Assembly: GCA_964429465.1 (NCBI GenBank)
Contig: CAYSCA010000179.1
Location: 1-7,118, forward strand
Direction: 5' to 3'
DNA from: Ferrovibrio sp964429465
GTDB lineage: Bacteria; Pseudomonadota; Alphaproteobacteria; Ferrovibrionales; Ferrovibrionaceae
Length of the DNA stretch: 7,118 bases
Shown here piece after piece: positions 1 to 6,378 of this stretch (position 1 is its first letter; every line of letters starts with the position of its first letter). Both the position numbers and the translations under genes were made by a program. A model generated the notes under the pieces. It searched no databases, was not told where the DNA came from, and saw only the letters and a list, made by a program, of their open reading frames with translations.

Positions 1-321
<321 letters not shown>

Positions 322-366
322 CGTACTCTGGACTACCTCTGAAGCTCGGCCCTCATATGGGCAATA

Positions 367-2143
367 TCAGCGGTCGTTCCACCCCTTGCCGGCCTCTGCG
401 CGCTCGACCAGGAGCTTGGCCGGTTCCCAGAACTTGCCATGGGTTTTGTGGAAGCCGCGGATCGTGGCGAGCACCTTGTCGAGGCCGATCTGTTCGGCCC
501 AGAACATCGGCCCGCCCCGATAAACGGGGAACCCATAGCCGAAAAGGTAGACGATGTCGATATCGCTGGCCCGGATGGCGATGCCTTCCTCGAGGATTTT
601 GGCGCCCTCGTTGACCAGCGGGTACATGCAGCGCTGGACGATTTCCTCGTCGGAAATCTGCCGCCGCTCGATGCCCTGCTCCTTCGCCGAAGCCAGGATG
701 ATCTCCTGCACCACCGGGTCGGGCATGGCGTTCCGGCCCTCGTATTTGTAGAAGCCGGCGCCGGTTTTCTGCCCGAAACGGCCCTGTTCGCAGAGCCGGT
801 CGGCGACCGGCGAATAGCGCTCGTCCTTGGGCCGCAGATGCGCCTTGCCCTTGCGGATACGCCAGCCGACATCGAGGCCGGCGAGATCGCTCATGCGGAA
901 GGGGCCCATGGCAAGGCCGAATTCCTCCAGGGCGCGATCCACCTGTTCGGGCGTGGCGCCTTCCTCGAGCAGGAAATTCGCCTCCCGCAGATAGCCGTGC
1001 AGCATGCGGTTGCCGATGAAGCCGTCGCAGTTGCCGGCCAGCACGGGTACCTTCTTCAGCGTCTTGCCGAGCGCCATAACGGTGGCGATGGTCTCGGGCG
1101 AGGATTTCGCGCCGCGCACATTCTCCAGCAGCTTCATGACATTGGCCGGGCTGAAGAAATGCGTCCCGATCACGTCCTGCGGCCGCTTCGTGCTGGCGGC
1201 GATCTCGTCGATGTCCAGTGTCGAGGTATTCGTCGCCAGCACGGCGCCGGGCTTCATGATCTTGTCGAGGCGGGCGAAGACATCCTTCTTGATGCCCATC
1301 TCCTCGAACACGGCTTCCACCACGATATCGGCCTCGCCGATATCCTCCATGCGCTGGGTACCGGTGATCAGCCGCATGGCGCGATCCATGGCTTCCTGCT
1401 TCATGCTGCCGCGCTGCACGGACGTCGCGTAGTTCTTCTCGATCACGCCGAGGCCGCGGCTGAGCGCCTCCTGCGAAGTGTCGAGCAGCTTCACGGGAAT
1501 ACCGGCATTGGCGAAGTTCATCGCAATGCCGCCGCCCATGGTGCCGGCGCCGATCACGGCAGCCGACCGGATCGGCTTCGGCTTCACATCCTCGGGCAGG
1601 CCGGGAATCTTGGCCGCTTCGCGCTCGGAGAAGAAGGCATGGATCTGCGCCTTGCGCTGCGGGCTGTCCATGCATTCGAAGAAGAATTCACGCTCCTTCT
1701 TCAGGCCTTCCGCGATGGGCAGGTTGCAGGCGGCTTCCACAGCATCGATGCAGCGCCAGGGGGCGAGGAAGCCCTTGGCCTTGCGCTCGATGCTCTTGCG
1801 GTAGTCGGCAAAGACCGCCGGGTCGANNNNNNNNNNNNNNNNNNNNNNNNNNNNNNNNNNNNNNNNNNNNNNNNNNNNNNNNNNNNNNNNNNNNNNNNNN
1901 NNNNNNNNNNNNNNNNNNNNNNNNNNTCGGCGGCTTGCCGAATTCGCGGATGTCGGCCCCGGCGATGAAGGTCCGGCCGCCGCCGATGATGACCGCCGCA
2001 GCCACCGCCGGATCGGCTTCGGCCTTGTCCAGACCGGCGATCAGCCCGGCGCGGACGGCCTGGCTCAGGGCGTTCACCGGCGGGTTCTCGACGGTCAGGA
2101 CGGCAATGCCTTCCTGGACGGTATAGCGGATCGGATCGGTCAC
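367..2143 (-). CDS. Bifunctional enoyl-CoA hydratase / 3-hydroxyacyl-CoA dehydrogenase (FadB/FadJ-like), interrupted by an assembly gap
   Basis: This fatty-acid beta-oxidation enzyme hydrates trans-2-enoyl-CoA in its N-terminal domain and oxidises the L-3-hydroxyacyl-CoA with NAD+ in its C-terminal part. It starts at GTG 2143 behind a good GGGAGAG (2156-2150). The 72 residues before the gap form the crotonase start, with NPPVNALS and the oxyanion-hole motif FIAGADIREFG (59-69). After the gap, in the frame ending at TGA 369-367, 485 residues follow. The Rossmann motif is GAGTMGGGIA (first six residues at 1551-1534). The dehydrogenase catalytic set is NTST (Ser 1224-1222), THFFSPANVMKLLE (His 1161-1159, Glu 1125-1123) and GFIGNR (Asn 1011-1009). 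A second C-terminal helical domain follows (YPLVNEGAKILEEG, FGYGFPVYRGGPMFWAE). The crotonase glutamates fall in the missing part. About 700 residues is usual for the family. No thiolase gene is visible next to it. The split is an assembly artefact, not a pseudogene. The choice between FadB, FadJ or another paralogue is not settled. Confidence 0.93.
1827..1926. other. Assembly gap (100 N) inside the beta-oxidation gene
   Basis: Exactly 100 undetermined bases, the conventional placeholder for a scaffold gap of unknown size. The left flank enters the gene in the dehydrogenase frame and the right flank in the hydratase frame. With 100 bases between them the two frames do not join. The flanks contribute one and two leftover bases, so a single intact gene needs a true gap length divisible by three. 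From the usual spacing between the ADIREFG motif and the linker in this family I estimate roughly 140 missing codons, about 420 bp. That figure is an inference from memory of the family, not a measurement. Confidence 0.95.
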
Positions 2144-2149
2144 GGATTT

Positions 2150-2156
2150 CTCTCCC
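2150..2156 (-). promoter_or_regulatory. Ribosome-binding site of the beta-oxidation gene
   Basis: On the minus strand GGGAGAG precedes the GTG start at 2143 by six bases; its GGAG core is eight bases away. This supports the GTG as the true start, since no ATG lies nearby in frame and the crotonase fold begins within a few residues. Confidence 0.7.
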
Positions 2157-2167
2157 GGATTAGGCGT

Positions 2168-2184
2168 CGATTGTCGGACAATCG
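2168..2184. promoter_or_regulatory. Perfect inverted repeat, probable repressor operator
   Basis: CGATTGTCGGACAATCG is a perfect 8-bp inverted repeat around a single central base. It starts directly after the predicted -10 box of the beta-oxidation gene and covers the expected transcription start, the classic place for a repressor. Its core TTGTCGGACAA fits the TNGTNNNACNA pattern known for operators of FadR-subfamily GntR regulators. TetR-family fatty-acid regulators also use palindromes, so the regulator family is an inference. No regulator gene is present in the window. Confidence 0.55.
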
Positions 2185-2213
2185 GTTATAGACGAGCCCG
2201 GGAAACCGGGCAA
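2185..2213 (-). promoter_or_regulatory. Predicted sigma70-type promoter of the beta-oxidation gene
   Basis: On the minus strand, TTGCCC (2213-2208) matches the -35 consensus at four of six bases. TATAAC (2190-2185) matches the -10 consensus at five of six. The spacer is exactly 17 bp. Transcription would begin near 2178, giving a leader of about 35 bases that contains the GGGAGAG ribosome-binding site. No extended -10 TG is present. Confidence 0.55.
2196..2211. promoter_or_regulatory. 6-bp GC stem with GAAA loop in the divergent promoter region
   Basis: GCCCGG-GAAA-CCGGGC is a perfect hairpin with a GNRA-type tetraloop when read on the plus strand. It overlaps the -35 box of the minus-strand promoter. 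No run of T follows on either strand, so it is not a normal intrinsic terminator. It could be a protein-binding palindrome, a structure in a leader of the TolA/TonB-like gene if that transcript starts upstream, or chance in GC-rich DNA. Confidence 0.3.
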
Positions 2214-2252
2214 AGCCTTGGCCTCGCTTCCCCGGAACGCTAAGTCACTGTC

Positions 2253-3098
2253 ATGGCCCATGTTTCCGATTACCGGACAATCGACTGGCTGAATCGCCGG
2301 CCTTGGCTGGCGGTGTTCCTGTCGTTGCTGCTGCATGGCCTGATCTTCGCGATGCTCCTGATGGAGCCCTGGAGTTGGTACGGACCGAAGCCCGTGCCCC
2401 CGATTCTGGCCGAATTCGTCCTGCCCGAGCCGCCGAAGCCGGCGCCCCCGCCGCCGCGGCGGGCCGCCCCGCAGGAAGCGCCGCCGCTGCCGCCGGCCAG
2501 CGTGCCGCAGCTGCAGCGCGCGCCGGTTACCGAGGAAGAGTCCAAGGCGCCTCCCAGCCCGGGCGACCGGGCGCGCAGCCAGCCGCGGACCGCGCCTGAA
2601 CCGGAACCGCAACGCCAGCAGCGGCCCGATCTGCAGGGGCCGAACCGGGCGGCTGCGCCGACAGCGCGGCAAGCGCCGCCGCGGCGGGAACGGCAGGCCG
2701 GCAATGCGGCCCCCGGATCGGGGCGATCGGCTGGAAGCCAGGGCGAAGCCATGACCCAGTCGGAGAGCGATTTCTTCCTGAGCCAGGTCGTCACCGCATG
2801 GCCGATCGATTTCGATGCGCCGCAATTCAGCGACATCCAGATATTCGGCCATTACATGGTGCTGCCCGATGGCACCCTGGCGCCACCCTTCGGGCGGAAC
2901 GACCCCTGGGACATGGAGGCGATGGTCAATAACTGGGACGAGATCGCGGATGCGCCGGGGCCCCGGGCCGCGGCCTACCGGACAGCGATCCAGACTTTCC
3001 TGCGGGCGATGCGGCTTGCGCAGCCTTTTGCCATGCCGCCCGACACGACCGGCTATCCGAAGGTTCTCAGCCTGAATTTCCGGATCGGCGACCTCTAG
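2253..3098 (+). CDS. TolA/TonB-like periplasm-spanning protein
   Basis: The 281-residue protein has the three-part plan of TolA and TonB, inner-membrane proteins that pass proton-motive-force energy across the periplasm. Residues 1-16 are a short cytoplasmic tail with RR at 15-16. One membrane helix spans about 17-37. Residues 44-165 are a linker rich in Pro, Ala, Arg and Gln. A C-terminal domain covers about 168-281. The helix contains SLLLH, giving the Ser24-x3-His28 spacing shared by TonB (SVCIH) and TolA (SAVLH), which contact the ExbB/TolQ motor. The C-terminal domain (LSQVVTAW, GHYMVLPDGTLA, AAAYRTAIQTFLRAMRLAQPF, VLSLNFRI) resembles the TolA C-terminal fold more than TonB, with an unusual insert around 211-235. 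No tolQ, tolR, tolB, pal, exbB or exbD is adjacent. The ATG has only a weak distant GGAA upstream. An orphan TolA paralogue or an unassigned energy transducer are the best readings. Confidence 0.75.
   Translation: MAHVSDYRTIDWLNRRPWLAVFLSLLLHGLIFAMLLMEPWSWYGPKPVPPILAEFVLPEPPKPAPPPPRRAAPQEAPPLPPASVPQLQRAPVTEEESKAPPSPGDRARSQPRTAPEPEPQRQQRPDLQGPNRAAAPTARQAPPRRERQAGNAAPGSGRSAGSQGEAMTQSESDFFLSQVVTAWPIDFDAPQFSDIQIFGHYMVLPDGTLAPPFGRNDPWDMEAMVNNWDEIADAPGPRAAAYRTAIQTFLRAMRLAQPFAMPPDTTGYPKVLSLNFRIGDL
2267..2283 (+). repeat. Imperfect copy of the 17-bp operator-like repeat, inside the TolA/TonB-like gene
   Basis: CGATTACCGGACAATCG matches the operator-like 17-mer at 2168-2184 at 15 of 17 positions and lies 99 bp from it. 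The right half-site GGACAATCG is intact; the left half differs at two inner bases. It falls in codons 5-11 of the TolA/TonB-like gene. It may be an auxiliary operator or a coincidence. Confidence 0.3.
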
Positions 3099-3106
3099 TC
3101 GCGATC
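3083..3106. terminator. Stem-loop across the two convergent stop codons, possible bidirectional terminator
   Basis: GATC-G-GCGAC, loop CTCTA, GTCGC-GATC forms a nine-pair stem with one bulged G (3087). It spans the last codons and TAG stop (3096-3098) of the TolA/TonB-like gene and ends just before the MFS stop codon (3110-3108). Only 9 bp separate the two stops, so any terminator must overlap coding sequence. No T-tract follows on either strand, so intrinsic termination would be weak; it may act as a 3'-end stabiliser. Confidence 0.35.
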
Positions 3107-3107
3107 T

Positions 3108-4328
3108 TCAGCGCGGCGGAATCCCCTTGCGCGCCTGCACCATGCAGAGAATGCCGATCACGGTGATGCCGGCCATCAGCAGATAGCCGCCGGCATAGCT
3201 CAGTCCGAGGCTGTCATGCATCAGCGCGAAAGCCGACGGGCCGACGACGACGCCGGCAAAGGTGATGCTCAGCGTCGCGCCGGTCGCCAGTCCGATGCTT
3301 TGCGGCGGCGCCTGGCGGGCAATGACCGCCATGAATACGCCGTTCCAGCCGACTGCGCAGAAACCGAAGACCGCCACCACTGAGGCGATCAGCGGAACCG
3401 GCCAGGCGGCAGAGATCAGTGCTGTCAGGATGGCGGCGATCGCAGCGATCACGCCGTTGATGATCAGCACTTTCGAACCGGACCGCAGCCGGTCGGCAAG
3501 CCAGCCCCAGGCGAGGCGTCCTGCTGCGCCGGCGACCTGGGCGATGGCAAGCAGGCTGCCGGCCAGCACAAGATCGATCCCGATCTCGGTCACCAGATAG
3601 GTCACCAGCAGGCCGGTAAGGCTGAGCTGCACAGCGGAATAGGCGAAGGAGCAGACCGCCAGCCAGCGCAGGATCGGATGGCGCCAGATCAGGGCGAGGC
3701 CGGCCAGCGGCGAGATAAACAGCCGGGCCGCGTTGATGCGGTCGGAATCCCATGAGCGACGCACCACGGAAAGCGTCGCGCTGACGGCCAACGCGAGCAG
3801 CGCGCAGGCGATCAGGCCCGCCTGCCAGTTCCACAACAGGGTAAGCGGTGGCAGCAGCAGGCCGGCCAGTACGCCGCCCACCGGCACGCCGCATTGCTTG
3901 ATCGAGAAGATCAGATTCATATGCGCGCCGCTGCGGGTGCGCGACAGGAGATGCGAGGCAGCCGGATTGGTGCAGCCATAGCCCAGCCCGATCACTAGGG
4001 CGCCCAGGGCGAGCGCCGGCAGGTTGCCGAGGCTGGAGAGCAGGCAGCCGGCGGCTGCCAGCCAGAGCGCCAGCTGGCTCGCCCGCGTCGCGCCCAGCCG
4101 CCGGACGAAGCCGGCGCCGGCCAGCGAGCTCGCCACCGCGCCGGCATAGATGACGCTGACCTGATAGCCGACCAATGCCGGGCCGATATTGAGATCGGCG
4201 GCTGCCCGCGGCGCCACGGCGGAGAGCGCGAGCGCGCAGAGCGTGGTTAGGGATTGGGTCGCCAGGGTCGCTGCCAGCACCTGCCAGACCGGCAACCGCA
4301 ACGCCTCGCTGGAAGGATCGCCGCTCAT
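3108..4328 (-). CDS. MFS transporter
   Basis: A 406-residue major facilitator superfamily protein of the inner membrane, a secondary transporter; the substrate cannot be read from the sequence. About 12 hydrophobic helices are visible, near residues 15-38, 50-72, 84-100, 104-122, 142-160, 165-188, 217-243, 250-270, 287-307, 311-335, 345-368 and 375-397. The central loop (189-215) carries RRSWDSDR. A motif-A-like GRLAWGWLADRLRSGSK (270-286) lies between helices 8 and 9, and a degenerate version, GFVRRLGATRAS, between helices 2 and 3. NPAASH (121-126) follows helix 4. The start is the ATG at 4328-4326, overlapping the GST stop as ATGA. A 33-residue upstream extension in this frame overlaps the GST gene, looks non-membrane and is rejected. 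No Shine-Dalgarno is seen, fitting reinitiation after the GST gene. It is the last gene of the operon. Cyanate/nitroimidazole-type or organic-anion MFS groups are possible relatives. Confidence 0.9.
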   Translation of the reverse strand: MSGDPSSEALRLPVWQVLAATLATQSLTTLCALALSAVAPRAAADLNIGPALVGYQVSVIYAGAVASSLAGAGFVRRLGATRASQLALWLAAAGCLLSSLGNLPALALGALVIGLGYGCTNPAASHLLSRTRSGAHMNLIFSIKQCGVPVGGVLAGLLLPPLTLLWNWQAGLIACALLALAVSATLSVVRRSWDSDRINAARLFISPLAGLALIWRHPILRWLAVCSFAYSAVQLSLTGLLVTYLVTEIGIDLVLAGSLLAIAQVAGAAGRLAWGWLADRLRSGSKVLIINGVIAAIAAILTALISAAWPVPLIASVVAVFGFCAVGWNGVFMAVIARQAPPQSIGLATGATLSITFAGVVVGPSAFALMHDSLGLSYAGGYLLMAGITVIGILCMVQARKGIPPR

Positions 4329-4987
4329 TGCCGCGCAGCTAGCAGCATCGGCTGATATTTCCGCAGCCCCTGGCGCATCTCGGCCAGTACCGCCGCGGCA
4401 ACGGCATCCTGCTGGATTGCGCCCCAATAGGCGAGGAGGTTCGGCCGCTTTTCCAGCAGGTTCTCGCCGATCACCGGCGCCAGCACGTCGCTGACATAGA
4501 GCAACAGCGGCGCCAGCGCGCAGTCCGCCTGGCTGAAATGCTCGTGGGCGGCATAGCCGCTGGGCGCCACATAGAGGTCAAGATATTTCAGGCCGCGGGC
4601 GATATCGGGCAGCAGTTTGGCGATCGCGGCGCGATTGGCCGGATCGGTGAACAGCAGCTTGAAGAAATCGTTCATGCCGGGCGAGACATACAGATCGGCC
4701 AGCCGCACGATCAGCGTGACGCGGGCGCGATGCACCGGGTCGCTGGGGTACAGCGACGGCCCGTCCAGAGCGGCGTCGAGATAACCGCAGATCACTTCCG
4801 ATTCCGGCAGGATCCGGCCGTCATCCAGCGCGAGGGCAGGAATCTTGCCCAGCGGATTGATTGCCCGGTACTCCGTCGAGCCGATGCCGCCGGGCGGATC
4901 GGCCAGTTCGATGCTGGCATTCTTCGCGCACAGCAGCATCCGCACGCGCGCGGCATAGGGCGATGCTGCATTGCTGTAGAGTTTCAC
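4325..4987 (-). CDS. Glutathione S-transferase family protein
   Basis: A 220-residue cytosolic GST-fold protein, the normal length for the family. GSTs conjugate glutathione to electrophiles or use it for isomerisation or thiol chemistry; this one's substrate is unknown. The thioredoxin-like N-terminal domain (1-78) begins MKLYSNAASPYAARVRMLL, with Ser9-Pro10 at the usual active-site position. It has INPLGKIPAL (43-52) with the conserved cis-Pro50, and PESEVICGYL with Glu62-Ser63, which normally bind the glutathione gamma-glutamyl group. The helical C-terminal domain carries the capping motif FSQADCALAPLLLY (151-164). Start is GTG 4987-4985, overlapping the stop of the upstream reductase as GTGA and preceded by a strong GGGAG (4998-4994) at six bases. 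Its own stop overlaps the MFS start as ATGA. The tight coupling places it functionally with the reductase and transporter. The specific GST class is not resolved. Confidence 0.92.
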   Translation of the reverse strand: MKLYSNAASPYAARVRMLLCAKNASIELADPPGGIGSTEYRAINPLGKIPALALDDGRILPESEVICGYLDAALDGPSLYPSDPVHRARVTLIVRLADLYVSPGMNDFFKLLFTDPANRAAIAKLLPDIARGLKYLDLYVAPSGYAAHEHFSQADCALAPLLLYVSDVLAPVIGENLLEKRPNLLAYWGAIQQDAVAAAVLAEMRQGLRKYQPMLLAARQ

Positions 4988-6261
4988 GGCATGCTCCCGG
5001 TTTTGCGCAGCACGGCCCAGTCGGTCAGTTTCTCGCGTGGGCTGCCCGCGCGGGCGGCCGCGATCTCGGCGGCTTCGATCCGTTTCCAGCCAGCCCAGTC
5101 GATCGGGCTGAGGCCTTGCTGCCGCAGCCAGAGGTCCAGCGCCACATTGCCGGATCTCGCCGGCGCGGTATCGGTGGCGTAATCGGCCAGGATCCGGTCG
5201 GCAACGCTTTTGGCTTCCGACCGGTTGGTCGGGATGGTGCCCGAGGGGCCGCGCTTGGCCCAGCCAACCACATAAAGTCCCGGTGCGACCAGCCCGTCCC
5301 TGTTGGCGATCACGCCGCGATCGTCGGCACGCGGCAGGTCGCCAATCGTCGCGGTGCGGTAGCCGATCGCGCTGATCACCGTGCCGACGGAAAGCGGGGT
5401 GTCGACGCCTTTCAGCTTCAATCCCTCGACCCGACCGGCGCCGACCAGGGTTTCCGGCACGGAATGAAACCGGAAATGCAGTTTTACCGGCTTGTCGTCG
5501 CTGCGGGCGGCGAAGTCATGCAGGATCTGCAGATTCTTCTCCTTCACCCGCGCCTCGTTTGGATCGAGGCCATCAGGCAATGCGTCCGGCAGGTCGGCCT
5601 TGTTGACCACCGGCCGCACCCGCTCGAGGCGGCCAAGCTCTGCCAGTTCAGTACTGGTGAAGTTCGCCTCCACGGGGCCCCGGCGGCCGACCAGGTAAAG
5701 ATCGGTGAGCGGCGCCGCGGCGATCTTCGATGCGGCATGGCCGCACAGATCGCTGGCCGCCATCTCGGCCGGCGTCTTGCCCAGCACGCGCACGATATCG
5801 ACGGCGACATTGCCCATGCCGATGACGGCCACGCCAGGCCGGTCCAGCAGCGGGTCGAGCGCGCAGAAATCGGGATGGCCGTTATACCAGCCGACGAAAG
5901 CCATCGAGCCATAGCGGCCGGGAAGGCTGTCGCCCGGAATCCCGAGCGGCCGGTCGGCATGGGCGCCCAATGCCAGAATGACCGCGTCGTAATGCTCGGC
6001 CAGGCGCGCCAGCGGCAGCTCGGTCCCTACCGCCACGTTGCCGACGAATCGGAGCGCGCCGCCGCCGAACAGGCGGTCGAACTGCCGGGTTACCGCCTTG
6101 GTACCCTGGTGATCCGGGGCCACACCGCAGCGAATCAGGCCATAGGGCGTCGGCAACCGGTCGAAAATGTCGATCTTCAGGTCCGGACGCTGCCGAAGGA
6201 GGGCGTCGGCACAGAACAGCCCGGAAGGGCCGCTGCCGATGATGGCGATATGGTGCAGCAC
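4984..6261 (-). CDS. NADPH-ferredoxin (adrenodoxin-type) reductase, FprA-like, FAD flavoprotein
   Basis: A 425-residue flavoprotein of the adrenodoxin reductase/FprA family, which passes electrons from NADPH through FAD to a ferredoxin. The FAD-binding Rossmann motif is IIGSGPSGLFCA (7-18), followed by the family signature DRLPTPYGLIRCGVAPDHQGTK (34-55). The NADPH motif IGMGNVAVDIVR lies at 147-158, and GRRGPVEANFTSTEL (192-206) carries the arginines expected to hold the 2'-phosphate. SAIGY (297-301) and GWAKRGPSGTIPTNRSEA (333-350) close the FAD site. Length is slightly under the roughly 450-460 residues usual for FprA. The start is GTG 6261, placing the first beta strand at residue 3; the ribosome-binding signal (AAGACGA) is weak. 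It leads the operon, overlaps the GST start by 4 bp and is transcribed divergently from the amidohydrolase gene. No ferredoxin or cytochrome P450 is in view, so the redox partner is unknown. Confidence 0.93.
   Translation of the reverse strand: MLHHIAIIGSGPSGLFCADALLRQRPDLKIDIFDRLPTPYGLIRCGVAPDHQGTKAVTRQFDRLFGGGALRFVGNVAVGTELPLARLAEHYDAVILALGAHADRPLGIPGDSLPGRYGSMAFVGWYNGHPDFCALDPLLDRPGVAVIGMGNVAVDIVRVLGKTPAEMAASDLCGHAASKIAAAPLTDLYLVGRRGPVEANFTSTELAELGRLERVRPVVNKADLPDALPDGLDPNEARVKEKNLQILHDFAARSDDKPVKLHFRFHSVPETLVGAGRVEGLKLKGVDTPLSVGTVISAIGYRTATIGDLPRADDRGVIANRDGLVAPGLYVVGWAKRGPSGTIPTNRSEAKSVADRILADYATDTAPARSGNVALDLWLRQQGLSPIDWAGWKRIEAAEIAAARAGSPREKLTDWAVLRKTGSMP
4994..4998 (-). promoter_or_regulatory. 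Ribosome-binding site of the GST gene, inside the reductase gene's end
   Basis: Minus-strand GGGAG ends six bases before the GTG start at 4987. It lies in the final codons of the reductase (TGSMP) and decides the GTG as start over an ATG a few bases upstream that is in the reductase frame. Confidence 0.65.
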
Positions 6262-6378
6262 GGTTCGTCTTGCGCTATGATCGGTTCCAGTTCCGCCGCA
6301 ACCTTAGTGCAGCCTGCCTCCCATGCAAACCCGCCCGGCCTGCCCGCCGAATCCTGCCTCGGGCATCTGACCTTCCAC
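6262..6378. other. Divergent spacer between the reductase operon and the amidohydrolase gene
   Basis: This 117-bp spacer must hold the promoters of both directions if the amidohydrolase starts at 6379. I find no convincing -35/-10 pair. Weak minus-strand candidates for the reductase operon are TTTGCA with TAAGGT at 17 bp, and TTGCGG with CATAGC at 16 bp. An inverted repeat TGCCCG-N13-CGGGCA (6341-6346 and 6360-6365) lies 13 bases before the amidohydrolase ATG and could be an operator or leader structure. The plus strand is also open in the amidohydrolase frame back to an ATG at 6277. Confidence 0.35.

Noticed and set aside
353..1675. A 440-codon minus-strand open frame overlapping the dehydrogenase in another frame.
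   Set aside because: Its composition (Arg, Gly, Ala, His rich) is typical of out-of-frame GC-rich sequence; the frame ending at 367 carries all the catalytic motifs.
439..1968. A 509-codon plus-strand open frame opposite the beta-oxidation gene, running across the N gap.
   Set aside because: It is the shadow of a strongly recognised enzyme in GC-rich DNA, its translation has no family motifs, and part of its length is undetermined bases.
1688..2143. A 151-codon protein as a separate short enoyl-CoA hydratase.
   Set aside because: The first 72 residues are real, but the part after the gap is read in the wrong frame because the 100-N placeholder is not the true length. It is the start of the bifunctional enzyme.
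2401..2720. GC-rich repetitive-looking stretch considered as a DNA repeat array.
   Set aside because: It is the coding region of the Pro/Ala/Arg linker; there is no regular DNA repeat unit, only biased codons.
2160..2852. Minus-strand open frames (230 and 188 codons) opposite the TolA/TonB-like gene.
   Set aside because: They are shadows of the proline-rich linker, giving Arg/Gly-rich low-complexity translations; the plus-strand gene has a membrane helix with the Ser-x3-His motif and a TolA-like domain.
4329..4427. A 33-residue N-terminal extension of the MFS protein.
   Set aside because: It overlaps the well-supported GST gene, lacks a ribosome-binding site, and the ATGA overlap at 4328 is a natural coupled start.
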